Shown here: piece by piece, positions 45,714 to 56,359 of the stretch
Numbering within the stretch: the first letter of the stretch is position 1
Layout of the letters: each line of letters starts with the position of its first letter
Made by a program: the position numbers and the translations under genes
Origin: Sorghum bicolor
Lineage: Eukaryota > Streptophyta > Magnoliopsida > Poales > Poaceae
Length of the DNA: 64,000 bases
Assembly (NCBI RefSeq): GCF_000003195.3
Contig: NC_012870.2
Location: 37,726,377-37,790,376 of the forward strand
Direction of reading: 5' to 3'
Notes under the pieces: model-generated
What the model was told of the DNA's origin: nothing
Seen by the model: only the letters and a program-made list of their open reading frames with translations
Database searches by the model: none

Positions 45714-46031
45714 ACTCTGGCAGTAACTCGAACTTAAGGGCTGAATTTGGAAAGGGTGTGTGTAATTATTTTGCTTCCGCTACTTCAAACAAGTGTTGTA
45801 ATAACTTAATACTCCGATGTGGTGCCGCTTCGACAGCAATGAATGACTATGTAACATTCGCTGTGTTTATGTTGAACTATTACGATCTTGGTTTATTGCG
45901 AGTTGGTCTGAAGTCCTTTGTGATTTGAATTGACTACCGGGATTATATGGGCTCAAGTTTGGATACTTGATTGCTTGTCGATCGTTTCTATACTTGAACT
46001 ATTATAATTTGGTCAGTTCTGTGACAGACGC

Positions 46032-46502
46032 CATGTAGCGTCTTGCTATCCAGAGCATTGACTTTTGGGGCCTCGAGGAGGTCCTGACTAGACGTTCCAT
46101 CCCGGCTTCCCGCGTCCTGACATGCTCTGGGTCATTTGGTGGGGAAGGCTGCTAAAAGAATGACGGGACGGGTGCTTGTTCCCCATCAAGCTTCCCGTGA
46201 CCAGCGTGTTACGTGGGAAAGCAACAGGCGCATTAAATGCCCTGGTTCTCGTGCGCGCGTCAGGCGGCGGGTGATGTCCTTGCGCTCGACGCCCTGGTTC
46301 GCTCGAGCCCGTTTCCGTATTCGATGGTAGTTGACGCTCGACCCCTGAGTGGTTCGCTCGACGCCTTTTCCGTCTTCGAGGCTGCAGCCGTCGATGACTG
46401 TATGTATGGCTGATTAGAACATCGAGTTGAGGGCCTCGATCTGAGTAAGGGTAATCTCGTTATGTGCATCAGTTAGGATACCCCTTACTGATATCCTCGA
46501 CA
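46032..46502 (-). repeat. Tat-1 5' LTR, third piece
   Basis: Follows the second GACGC and ends ATATCCTCGACA. Aligns with the outer part of the Tat-2 LTRs. Confidence 0.9.
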
Positions 46503-46677
46503 AAAATCTTTGTTCTTTAATTGCTGATATACTTATTTCTCTCTTTGGGTCTTTAGTCCAAGGTCTCCTATCTTGAGAAGGACATTGACTTGCTAATTAG
46601 ATGAAGATGACGGAGCTTGTGTGGGCGTTGGGTGGACGCTCATCTCTGATGGCTGTGAGGAGTGTCGGGATGAACTC
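46503..46677 (-). pseudogene. Ath-NA2 second ORF, fragment between Tat-1 and Tat-2
   Basis: The reverse complement aligns with 29246-29420 of Ath-NA1 (second ORF, Ser/Thr-rich N-terminus and start of the globular part). It is the only non-Tat DNA between the two Tat elements. Confidence 0.85.
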
Positions 46678-47717
46678 TGACGGTGTTTTCCCCACGGGGG
46701 TTCACACCAACGAGTAAATTTGTATGCGTGCTCCCTTTCCCAGATGGTGATGCAAGAAGACAGAGAGATTTATCCTGGTTCGGGCAAGAGAAGGCCCTAC
46801 GTCCAGCGGGGGAGGGAAGTTTGTAATATCTTGCACCTAAGTGCTTGTACAGGGGCGAATACAAGCGTGGTGTGGAGTATGGGAGTTCTACCGTGTATGG
46901 GTGAAGTGTTGCCTGATGTCTATCTATTCCCGGGTCCTTCCTTTTATAGCACCAAGGAGAGACCCAGGGTACATGTATAGGTGTCAGAGTAGGGGTCGAC
47001 AGAAGCATGGCGCGCTGACCTACTCGAGGCCTCCGTACCGGCGTGGTCTCGAGCCGTCCCATCCCGGTAGCTTGATGATGATTACGCGTGCTCCTGTATC
47101 CTGCTCTGCACGCCGTCCGGGGCTGGTTCATCGGTCACATGCCTGTACGATACGGCGGCAGATCTGGCGGAGTGGTTGCGGTGTTGTCAGTCGACGCCCG
47201 ACTCGTCCCCAAGAAGGAACCTTGTCTGGTCGAGGGTCAGACGCCGTGCAATGCCTTGGTATCCGGAGCGCTGACCTTGGTTGTCTCGAGGGGGTCCTGA
47301 TTCGACGTTCCGTCCCTGTTTCCCGTGTCCTGACACGCCCTGGGTCGTTTGGTGGGGAAGGTTGCAAAAAGAACGACAGGACGGGTGCCTGTTCCCTATC
47401 ACGCTTCCCGTGATCAGCGTGTTAGGTGGGAAAGCGACAGGCGCATTAAATGCCCTGGCTCTCGTGCGCGCGTCAGGCGGCGGGCGGCGTCCTTGCGCTC
47501 GATGCCTCCCGATTCGTGGGAGCCCGTTTCCGTATTCGATGGTAGCTGGCGCTCGACCCCTGATCGATTCACTCGATGCCTTTTCCGTCTTCGAGGCTGC
47601 GGTCGTTGACGGCCGCGCACATGTATGACCAGGGCGTCGAGTTGAGGGCCTCGACCTGTGTACGGGTAATCTCGTTATGTGCATCGGTGAGGGTACCCCT
47701 TACTGATACCCTCGACA
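46678..47717 (-). repeat. Tat-2 3' LTR
   Basis: 1,040 bp; the outer end reads TGACGGTG rather than TGTCGGTG. Minus-strand TATA box at 46940-46949. Followed on the right by the polypurine tract, which fixes it as the 3' LTR. Confidence 0.93.
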
Positions 47718-47729
47718 GTAGCCCCCAAG
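47718..47729 (-). other. Tat-2 polypurine tract
   Basis: The minus strand reads CTTGGGGGCTAC directly before the 3' LTR. Confidence 0.85.
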
Positions 47730-48500
47730 TCTCCATTTGAGCGCTGGCGCTCGAGTGGAGGCTTTGTTTTGCGCTCGAATTTCCGTGGGGGCGCGCGAGC
47801 GACCCCGCGTGGGTATCTCCCGAGCCCTTGGAGGAGTTTTTTTGACTGCTTCGAGGGTTATTTTGCCTAATTTGCAGAAACGCTATCGACACCAGTTGTG
47901 GAAGGTTCTGATTGGCTCGCTTCGCGTGGAGGTTTCGACGTACTCTCGATAGAGCGAGCGTCTTCCACCCCAGATTGAGTTCCTAGCGGGTAGTCCAAGT
48001 GAGACCCTGTGCCCCTTTCGAGGGGGTCAGCTGTAGCCCGGAGGCGTTCTCATAAAGCAGGGTCGACGTGGTCGGGGATACTGGTCTCATTCGATAGAGT
48101 CCAGCGGCTCGACGCCTCCCGTCGGGGGGATTCCTTTCGACTGTCTCGACCCTACCTTGGACATCGCCAGCGAGTCTTCGAGGCAGGCCTCGATCTTCGA
48201 CCACTCGCTGGGGGTCCCTGACTCTGGTGCTCGAGATCGGCTATCGAACCCTTTCGGTGGGCCAGCCATCGACCTCTCGAGACTCTCGTGGTCGCGTCCC
48301 TTGGCTTACAAGGTAAGGAAAGAGTCGCGGCGGTTCGCCTTTTTGCCCATTGGGCGCGGCTTTTTAGGTGGAGACGTTACGACACTGCGTCGGTGTGGAA
48401 TTCGGAGCGCCCCACCTGTGAAGGGGGAAAGGACTGTTAGATGGCGCATTTATGGGGGGAGTTACCTCATTTCTCGGATCTATCCGTTGGCGGACTGCCG
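47730..48500 (+). other. Upstream region of the Tat-2 antisense gene
   Basis: Noncoding, GC-rich with many TCGAG strings. No ORF supported; presumed to hold the regulatory region of the antisense gene. Confidence 0.5.
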
Positions 48501-48510
48501 CCTATAAATA
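48501..48510 (+). promoter_or_regulatory. TATA box of the antisense gene
   Basis: CCTATAAATA, 140 bp before the ATG at 48650, followed by a pyrimidine-rich leader. It is on the strand opposite to gag-pol. Confidence 0.6.
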
Positions 48511-48649
48511 CGCCGTGGCGTCGACGCCGTTCTTTCTTCTGCCTCCTGTCTTCATTCTTGCCTTAGCCCTCTCGCCGTCTTAGCTTTCTTGCCGTCTCAC
48601 GCGCGCACACCCCCTCGAGTAGTAGCGGACCACCGTCCTTCCGGCCGAG

Positions 48650-51600
48650 ATGCCTGTGAGGCTCGTCGCCGCCGACGACTGGCGCCCGTCGTCGATGACG
48701 GAGCGCCGGTTGCTAGAGCTTGAGAGAGAGGGACTCTTGCGCCGCCGCACCTCGCTGTCGTCGCCGGAGTGGATCGCGCCGCCGGCGGGCCACAGGGAGC
48801 CCCAGCCGCTAGAGGGCTACACGGTGTCATTCGCCAAATTCCACCGCCACGGCCTGGGCGCTCCCCCGAGCTGCTTCATGCGGGCACTCTGCCTCCAATA
48901 TGGGGTGGAGCTCCAGCATTTCTCCCCGAACGCCATCACCGTCGCAGCGGTCTTCGCCGCGGTGTGCGAGGGCTACCTCGGGTTGATGCCCCACTGGGAG
49001 CTGTGGCTCCACCTCTACAGGGGCGAGCTTTTCAACGCCCCCACTGGAACCACTGGCGTGAGGAAGCATGTGCGGGCCGGGTGCCTCAACCTGGTGCTGA
49101 AGACGAATAAGACGGAGAGGCCGCGCGAGTACATCCCGGTGGGGTTGTCATCGAACCACGCCGGATGGGACTCCCAGTGGTTCTACCTGAGGAACGACGA
49201 TGGTCTCTTCCCTGCTTACACCGGTCGTCTGATTACGGAGCGCCCGGATAACTGGACATACGGCATCGTCCAAGAGCACCAGTCGCGGCTCGACCCCCTC
49301 CTCGACGCCCTGAAGAAGCTGCGCCTGGAGGGCCTGTCCGCCGCTCTCGTCCTCTCGGCCGTCCATCGTCGGAGGGTCCTCCCACTGATGTCTCGGCCGC
49401 TGAGGATGGATGAGATGGGGCTAGGCGTTTCGTCCCGGGATCTCGAGGTATGCCGGATGTCCAACGAAGCTCTGGCGGATGATGAAACCGCTGCCCGGGT
49501 TAGGGCGGCCATCGCTGGCGACTTTAAGTCGGAGCATGTCAACAGCTTCCCTATGAGGCCCGACGAAGGCTCGATCGATCTCGTATGCTCTTCTCTCGCG
49601 CATAGTTCCGATTCTAAATTTCCCTCGATCCTTTTTAAGCCTACCCTTGTTCTGGTAGGGACGCATTGATGTCCGGTCTTCGAGGCCCCCTGTGAAGGAG
49701 GACGAGGTCGACCGCGACAGACGGCGACAGTCCGCCGAGAAGCTGAAGTCCGCCAAGGACTCTGCGAAGAAAGGGGAGAAAAAGAAGAACCTCGACCGCC
49801 AAGCATTAGAGGCGCGTCGAGCTAAATCCAGGCAGAGGGGGGAGCCTGAGGAAGAATCCCCCAGCGACGACGATGACGATGACGAGGACAGTGGCGACTC
49901 CGAGGGCATGGCGTCACACCTTGACCGGATCCTCGAGGGTCCGCCTCGAGGCGACGTCGACGCCCACCGGACGGAAACTGCAAAGGAGGGTCCGGGCGGA
50001 TCTCATCGCCCTCGGGCCGACACCCCTCCTACGTCCATGGCTGGTCGGGTCGCGCCGCGCCCTCCCCTGGCGCCCAGGGGGGGCGGCCATGCTAGGCCCC
50101 AGGCGACGGGGCCACTGACTCGCGGTCGCGCCGCGGCCTCCGAGAAAGGAGAGGCCGACCGCAGGAGCGCCAGTCCCGGTGCCCGTCAAGCGGGAGTTGC
50201 TGCGCCAAGGCCAGCGCCTGTCCCCGAGGGGCCTGGAGCCTTGACGCGGGGTGGCTCGAGGCCCGCCGGTCGGGGCGCCGGGAGGCGAGCTGTTCTCCCT
50301 GTGGGGTAAGCTTCTTCGACATTGTGACTTTTGTTCTCCTGTTCCTCTACGTTTCCTCTTATACCTGTCTTTTTACGGTGATTCCTTTTGTTTTAGATTA
50401 AAACGGACGCTCGAGCAGGCTCAGCCTTCAATGGCGAAGAGGTTCAAAGCGGGAGCAGCCTCCAAGGAGCCAGGTTTGTGGCTTACTTTTGGGACTCGTG
50501 ACGTTCTTATCTTGGTCATTATAGTGACCGGCCTTCATTCTTCCTTTTGCAGGCTCCTCCGACTCTCGTCCTCCGGCCGATGCTGCGAGCGCCCTGCCTC
50601 GTCCCGAGCCTGCCCCGTCGCCGCCGACGCCGGTCGAGGCACCCCAGACTCAGGGGCAAGAGGGAGCCCCCGAGCCTCCCCGATTGGGGGTCGAGGCGGA
50701 CCCCATTACCATCAGCGACATGTCTGGCGGCAACGAGACGTCGGGGGATGCCCACCCTATGGAGGAGGAGGCGTCGACCTCCCTCATCGCGGGACGGACT
50801 CCCTAGCCCACTGGTCTTTGTGCCCTCGAGGAGCAGAAGAAGAAAGAGGAGGAGGATGTGGAGCGGGTGTGCGAGGCAACGCGGCAGCCGCAGGAGCAGC
50901 AGCAGCAACAGTAGGAGGAACAGTAGTAGCAAGTGCTCGAGGCGCAGCAGCAGCATCACGGGGGCACCACCGGCGAGCTCCTGCCTCAAGGTCTGCCCCA
51001 ACCAGCACCACCGGCGCCGCAAGAGACCGGTGAGCAGGAAGAAGATTTGCCGGTGTACGGCCCTCCGACCCCGGCGTGGCTCCTTCCGGGTGCGCCCGCC
51101 GCGATCCGGGCAGAGCCGGGGCGAGCGGATGGTGTGGTGGCACTTGCCTGCAAGATGCGCACCCCCACCGACCCTAAGTCCGAGATCAAGAGGATGATCT
51201 ACGGCATGGACGGGATCGCCCCAGGGTTCCTCCGGGAGCGTCGGGCGTGGGAGGACCGTTTTCCCTCTGAGGAGGACGAGATCGGGACGTCGGGAAGCAA
51301 AGACGGCACCTGGAAGACGGTGGACGACGACGGGCGGTTCCCATTCCTTGTCGACCTGTTCTTGCGCCACGGTGGCTCCCTCGAGACCGTCGAGAACCTT
51401 ATCCGTGGCGTCAAAGCGCGGGCTGATCGGGAGATGGAGAACTGGTGTCCCGATCGGATTCGTATCCGGGCTTCCACCGATCCGTCCGAGCCCAACATCT
51501 TCCTCGACGATAAGAAGGAGGCCGAGAAGTGGGAACATGTCAAGGAGCTCCGCCTTTGGATGAAGCACGTGGTGGGGCTCCTGTCGGACATCATCAACAA

Positions 51601-52914
51601 CGGGCTCGGGCCGGCTTATTTTGTAAGTGTTTTTCGATCTTTAATCCTGATGGAACCTTTTGGTTTTGTATTCTAACTGTTCGACCATCGGCTCGCAGGA
51701 TATGAAAGAGACCTCCCGCATCAAGTCGAGCTTCATTCACACCACAAGAGGCGGCTGGGAGCAGCTCCCTGTCCTCAAGGACCAACTCCTCGAGTCGCAA
51801 GAAAAGCTCCTTAAGGCCTACAAAGACCTCATAGCACTCGAGGAGGAGAAGAAGGCAAGGGAGGCTGCCTTAGCCGAGGCTCGAGAGGCCTCAAGGAAGG
51901 CAGAGGAGGAGACTACGCTGCTACGGGAGCGGGCTCTGACGGTCGAGGTGGCCGCATCCAGAGCCCAGGAGGAGGCTCTGTCCTACAAGAGCGTCATTGC
52001 GGACCTGGATAAGGAGAAGGGCCTTCTTAAGACCGACCTGGACTCCCTTCGAGAGTCCTTCCAAAAGATGAAGGTGGAGCACGTGAACGGCGAGATCGCC
52101 AGGAGCGCCGCGGAGGAAGCCAAGAAGAAGGCCCTCGAAGATCTCGAGGCGGAGCGGGCTCGATCCCGCAGGCTTTCTGACGACGTCGAACGTCTGAAGG
52201 GAGAGCTGTTGGAGAAGAGTGGGGCCATTGCTTAGGCTGGCAAGGCGATCGAGGATCTCCGCGTCACCAATACTAAGCTGGTACGCTCCAACAGAGAGAT
52301 TGAGAGGGCCAACACCAGATTGGTTGGCGAGAACACGGCCCTAGAGGAGAACGTCCGTGGTACGTTTCCTTTGTCGGATTTCTTTTTTGAGGTGTGCTTG
52401 GCTTTTCCTAAAGTTTCTTGTATTGGCATTTACAGGGCTTAAGGACGAACTCCTAGCCGCCCAAGTCGAGGCCCGTAATGCTAAGGCCCAGCTCGAGGCG
52501 GAAGTTGCTTTGAACCGTCGCGTGCGGACAGCGATAAACGACCTCTCGACCTCCTGGGAGGTCGAGCTTATGGATGAGTCGAAGGAGGACCCTCGAGGCG
52601 ATGCACTGGTCGACCAGTTGTGCTACTTAGGCGCGACGCTGAGAGATCGGGAGCGGGATGCCCTCCACATCGGGGTGAAGCGGGCGATGGCGGTTGTCTG
52701 CTCTGTCTTCTCCTACAACATGGAGGTGGTGTCCCATGGCTTCGTCACCGACATCTCTAAGACCGACACGGAGAACGAAGAGAGGCTCCACGCCTTGATC
52801 GATGACACGGAGGCTCCTGGAGAGAGGCTGGCTAAGCTTTTTGAGCCTGAGGTGCTCCCCCCTGAGACTAGTTCGGGCGCAGGTGAGGGTGGTGAGGGTC
52901 GTGTTGTGGACTAA
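48650..52914 (+). pseudogene. Antisense gene of Tat-2: six exons, gypsy-type transposon domain and coiled coil
   Basis: Exons 48650-49582, 49659-50305, 50397-50473, 50553-51622, 51699-52359 and 52436-52914. All five introns are GT-AG, 76-91 bp, with pyrimidine-rich acceptors; phases match and the exons sum to 3,867 bp, exactly 1,289 codons. Exon 1 carries the domain annotated in grasses as putative gypsy-type transposon (FHRHGLGAPPSCFMRALCLQ, LMPHWELWLHLYRGELF). Exon 2 is charged with an Asp run and Pro/Arg/Gly-rich tail; exon 4 has a Gln run; exon 5 is a long Glu/Lys/Arg coiled coil; exon 6 is helical. Five in-frame TAGs (50804, 50912, 50924, 50927, 52233) lie mostly in the Gln run and would be CAG, so this copy is a recent pseudogene. 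Function unknown. Confidence 0.75.
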
Positions 52915-53372
52915 GGCCTGCGAGCCTACTCAGGGTGCCTGGGGCCCCTTGTATAATACTCTGTTAACTTCTTTACAAGTAGTACAATGTCTTTTTGTGA
53001 TTGTTATATGTTTATCTGTCTTTTCGCTCGAGGTTCTTTTATTTCTCTTTGCGCCTACATATGTATTCCTTGTTCGATGTTTCATAAAAAACAGCCTCGA
53101 TCACTTCAAGGGTGAGGAAGTGAGTAGAGTTTCCATAGCTCAAGGGCGTAGGAGTTCTCAGGCTTGTTATCCCTCGGCCCTTAAGGGGCTCGAGGCGCCT
53201 CCACTACTTGATCGTGCAAGGTTTACTAAGTAAGGAAGAAAGAATTTCCTGGCTTTTTCGACACTTGGGGGGGTCGCCCCCCGGGTAGCCCCCGAGGGGG
53301 TATCGACTATGATGGGTCATAGTTGGTACTCCCTTCTAACGTCGAGATTTGTGAGAAAGTAAATCGCTCGAG
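52915..53372 (+). other. Noncoding region after the antisense gene
   Basis: No supported ORF. Contains a minus-strand polypurine-like sequence at 53285-53296. Confidence 0.6.
53285..53296 (-). promoter_or_regulatory. Internal polypurine-like sequence between pol and the antisense gene
   Basis: The minus strand reads CTCGGGGGCTAC, 11 of 12 bases equal to the polypurine tract at 47718-47729. Confidence 0.45.
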
Positions 53373-55024
53373 TGTTGGGTATTCTTAACATCATTACCAA
53401 AAGTAGACGAAGTTCTCTAAATCTAGTAACGGTGCCAAAAATGCCAAACCTATCCCTCACACCACTTAAGCCAAGTTGTCATCCCCAGCATGATATAAGA
53501 GACGCGGTATTGAAATATGCAATTGCTCTTAAATAAATAATGAATGGGATCTGCAAGCGCACAGATTAATACCGATGCAGCATTTTAACCGGGAAGTATT
53601 CCAGGTATCGTTATTTATATTTTTACCACTGGGAAGGGATTAGAAATCATCACTATTGATTACAGAATAGAATATGAGATTGCGCATCTATCATTGCATG
53701 TATAATTGAGAACATTATATCTAACTCTTCATACAGAGATAAGTGTCACATAAAAGATATATGAAATAATAATAGTGACAAGGATAACTAATCTGATCTA
53801 GCCACATAATAAATATGATAAGCACCTCAATTAGATACTCTAGAAAGTCATTAGCATGGTATTAGAACGAACTACAACAATATTCCCTAAGTTATTCTCA
53901 ACTATATAGTCTAGCATATCATAGTTAGTGTAAGCATACTTAGCAATCATTGCGAGACAAGACTACGCCCATGCATAGTGATATTAGCAAGGAATATGAG
54001 AAACATAGCAATCACACCCCTATAATAATGTTGCTCTGCCAGCCCAATACACGAGAGGGGGACTATATAAGAATCAATGAAGCTGTCACTATCACGAACC
54101 ACCCCACGATCTGGCATATTGGGTACAATCGCAGATAAATACGGTATAAGCACCACGCCTATACAATATCTATCATTTACCCATGGATCCGATGGATAAA
54201 CGCTATATGATCCTAAGCATGTATATAGATCGAATCTAACTAAGCCAAGTACATAACTATGATAAACTAAGAACAATATAATCTTGAATATAAGCAAGTA
54301 GAGCAAAGTCATAAGCAATATATTGAAGTAGAACAAAGTCATATTCATAATATTGAAGAACAAAGATAATTAGAAAGCAATTAGAAGCACAATTAGAGAA
54401 TTACCAAGAATCCTCCTGACAGATCCGGAAACCAATCGAAGATTGACTCCTTCTAGTTCTAATCCTATGTAGCTATGCTAATCTAGATGTCTAATTGATG
54501 TGGTGGCTCTAATCTTGATCAGAGGCTTCTTCTCCCTTGATGGAACAATGAATTAGGGTTGAGAGGCTCTCTCCTCCAGGGGCCAGGGGGTCTGGTTTTA
54601 TAGTCCCTCCAAGTAAATATGGGCCCTTGGATCAAACCGACATAGATTGTATGGTTTAGATTCATCCTTTAGGTCGGTGGAGATCTCCCGCAAAGCAGAG
54701 TCCTGATTGGACTCCTGGAGGGGGCGGGCGCCCAGGGCAGGAGGGCGGGCGCCCTGCCTCTGGCCCCGTTTCGCCTCCGCTTCGGTCTCGTGGCTTCCGG
54801 AGTCTTCTAGATGTAAGATAATTGTTCATCACGTTAATATCTTTACGTAATCCCGACATGTGGGCCTTTCTTCCATATTTCCTGATAACCCCCTGCAGAA
54901 ATAGACAAACACCAAAACTCGTGGAATTCTGTCAGATAAAACCCTAAGTCTAGATCTTGATTTCATTTGATTCCTTTTCTTTATTTATTTGATAATTAAA
55001 TTTGATACTTAAGGACCGTCAACA
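53373..55024 (-). repeat. Solo LTR (TGTTGACGG family) inserted in Tat-2
   Basis: 1,652 bp in minus orientation, TSD TCGAG (53368-53372 and 55025-55029). Minus-strand TATA box at 54594-54603, two GGGCGGGCGCCC-type boxes near 54722 and 54743, hairpin at 53549-53566 in the ATCTG/CAGAT form. Longest LTR variant of this superfamily here. Confidence 0.95.
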
Positions 55025-55108
55025 TCGAGGGAAAGGTTTCATTTATTCACACATTCGTTTACAAGGCCTTAGTACAGAATGTACGTAAGAACATAAAGTT
55101 TTGAACTT

Positions 55109-56359
55109 CTAGGGGTAGAATCGACGTAGCTGTTCGATGTTCCACGCGTTGGTGAAGATCGCCCCCTTTTCGTCCGCGAGCTTGTATGTCCCTCGCTTCA
55201 GGACTTCGGCCACCACGTATGGGCCCTCCCAAGGTGGAGTCAGCTTGTGGCGTCCTTGATTGCTTTGCCGGCATCGTAGGACAAGGTCACCCACGTTTAA
55301 GTCCCTCTTGCGCACGTGCTTGTCGTGGTAGCGTCGAAGTTTCTGCTGATATCTGGCAGAGTTGAGCAGGGCCATGTCTCGAGCCTCCTCGAGTTGGTCG
55401 ACCGTGTTTTCTTGAGTATCCTTATTTGATTGCTCGTTGTACGCTTTGAGTCGAGGTGACCCATACTCGAGGTCTGTGGGGAGGACAGCCTCAGAGCCGT
55501 AGACCGTGAAGAATGGGGTGTACTTTGTGGCCCTGCTTGGTGTTGTCCTTAGGCTCCATAGGACCGAGGAAAGCTCCTCGACCCATTTCTTGCCGAATTT
55601 CTTCAAGCGATTGTAGATCCTTGGCTTGAGTCCTTGCAAAATCATGCCGTTGGCACACTCGACCTGGCCGTTAGTTCGAGGGTGGGCTACTGCAGACCAG
55701 TTCACACGGATGTGATGCTGATCGCAGAAGTCCAAGAACTTTTTGCCGGTGAACTGAGTGCCGTTGTCGGTGATGATGACGTTGGGAATCCCAAACCGGT
55801 GGATGATGTCAGTGAAGAAAAGGACGGCCTGCTCGGAGCGGATGTTGGTGATGGGTCGAGCCTCGATCCATTTGGAGAATTTGTCGATGGCCACCAGCAA
55901 GTGGGTGTACCCTCCTTTCGCCTTTTGTAGGGGCCCTACTAAGTCGAGCCCCCACACCGCAAATGGCCACGTGATGGGGATCATCTGAAGAGCGTGGGCG
56001 GGCAGATGCGTCTGTTTGGCGTTGAACTGGCACCCATGACAAGAGCGTACGAGGTCGATGGCATCTGCTACGGCCGTTGGCCAGTAGAAGCCTTGTCGGA
56101 TGGCGTTCCCTACGAGGGTCCATGGAGCAGCATGGTGGCCACAAACCCCCGAGTGTAGGTCCTCGAGTAGTTTCCGGCCCTCTTCCACGGTGATGCAATG
56201 CTGCAAGACCCCCGTCGGGCTTCGTCGATATAACTCATTGTCCTCGCCATAGATCACATATGACTTGGCCCGTCGAGCGATATGGCGGGCCTCAGACCGA
56301 TCTTCTGGCAGCTTGCAGCGAATTAGGCAGTCGAGGAACGGTGTGCGCCAGTGGAACGG
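55109..56359 (-). pseudogene. Tat-2 integrase
   Basis: C-terminal part of pol; its own reading frame is open from just after the TGA at 56360 to the natural TAG at 55109-55111. His/Cys finger (HSGVCGHHAAPWTLV...CHGCQ), core Asp (GLDLVGPLQ), Asp (VIITDNGTQFTG) and Glu (NGQVECANGMILQ), then a GPY-like module (PPWEGPYVVAEV). No chromodomain. All catalytic residues are kept, but it cannot be made because of the upstream stops. Confidence 0.92.

Larger units (their letters stand above)
15236..46026 (+). mobile_element. Tekay-1: Tekay/Del-type chromovirus with about 4.58-kb LTRs, carrying nested insertions
   Basis: Ty3/gypsy element inserted in the Tat-1 LTR, TSD GACGC. Ends TGTAACACC...CTGTGACA. 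The 5' LTR is 4,584 bp after removing a solo LTR; the 3' LTR is 4,582 bp. The internal part has a tRNA-iMet-type primer site, a leader split by Ath-NA1, an extra ORF before gag, gag with a zinc knuckle, protease, RT, RNase H, integrase and a C-terminal chromodomain, which places it among the chromoviruses. It is inactive: several CAG-to-TAG stops, two frameshifts in pol and a damaged protease motif. Confidence 0.95.
41445..46026 (+). repeat. Tekay-1 3' LTR
   Basis: 4,582 bp, TGTAACACC...CTGTGACA; uninterrupted, so the best reference copy of this LTR. Contains the GC-rich block, both conserved small frames, the TATA box at about 44991 and the GGTAAGTC site at about 45539. Confidence 0.95.
1..46502 (-). 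mobile_element. Tat-1: Tat-lineage Ty3/gypsy retrotransposon, 5' part, split by two large insertions
   Basis: Minus-strand LTR retrotransposon whose own DNA is 1-4433, 14956-15235 and 46032-46502; the rest is Ath-1 and Tekay-1 inserted in its 5' LTR. The three LTR pieces add up to about 1,045 bp, against 1,040 bp for each LTR of its sister Tat-2. Order on the minus strand is 5' LTR, primer site, gag, protease, RT, as in Ty3/gypsy. Position 1 aligns with about 57386 of Tat-2, so RNase H, integrase, the antisense gene and the 3' LTR lie beyond the left edge. The LTR ends at 46502 (CTCGACA) directly against Ath-NA2 sequence; the TSD should be AAAAT (46503-46507), but its partner is outside the window. 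Confidence 0.9.

Noticed and set aside
46503..46677. Possible stretch of unique host DNA
   Set aside because: Its reverse complement matches the second ORF of Ath-NA1 almost base for base (29246-29420).
46678..47717. Read at first as a solo Tat LTR
   Set aside because: No TSD on its right side; the polypurine tract follows it and AACTC at 46673 pairs with AACTC at 62570, so it is the 3' LTR of Tat-2.
50251..51033. Single open frame running across the antisense gene
   Set aside because: Homology-like composition follows the spliced frame; this ORF crosses two predicted introns and changes character at their borders.
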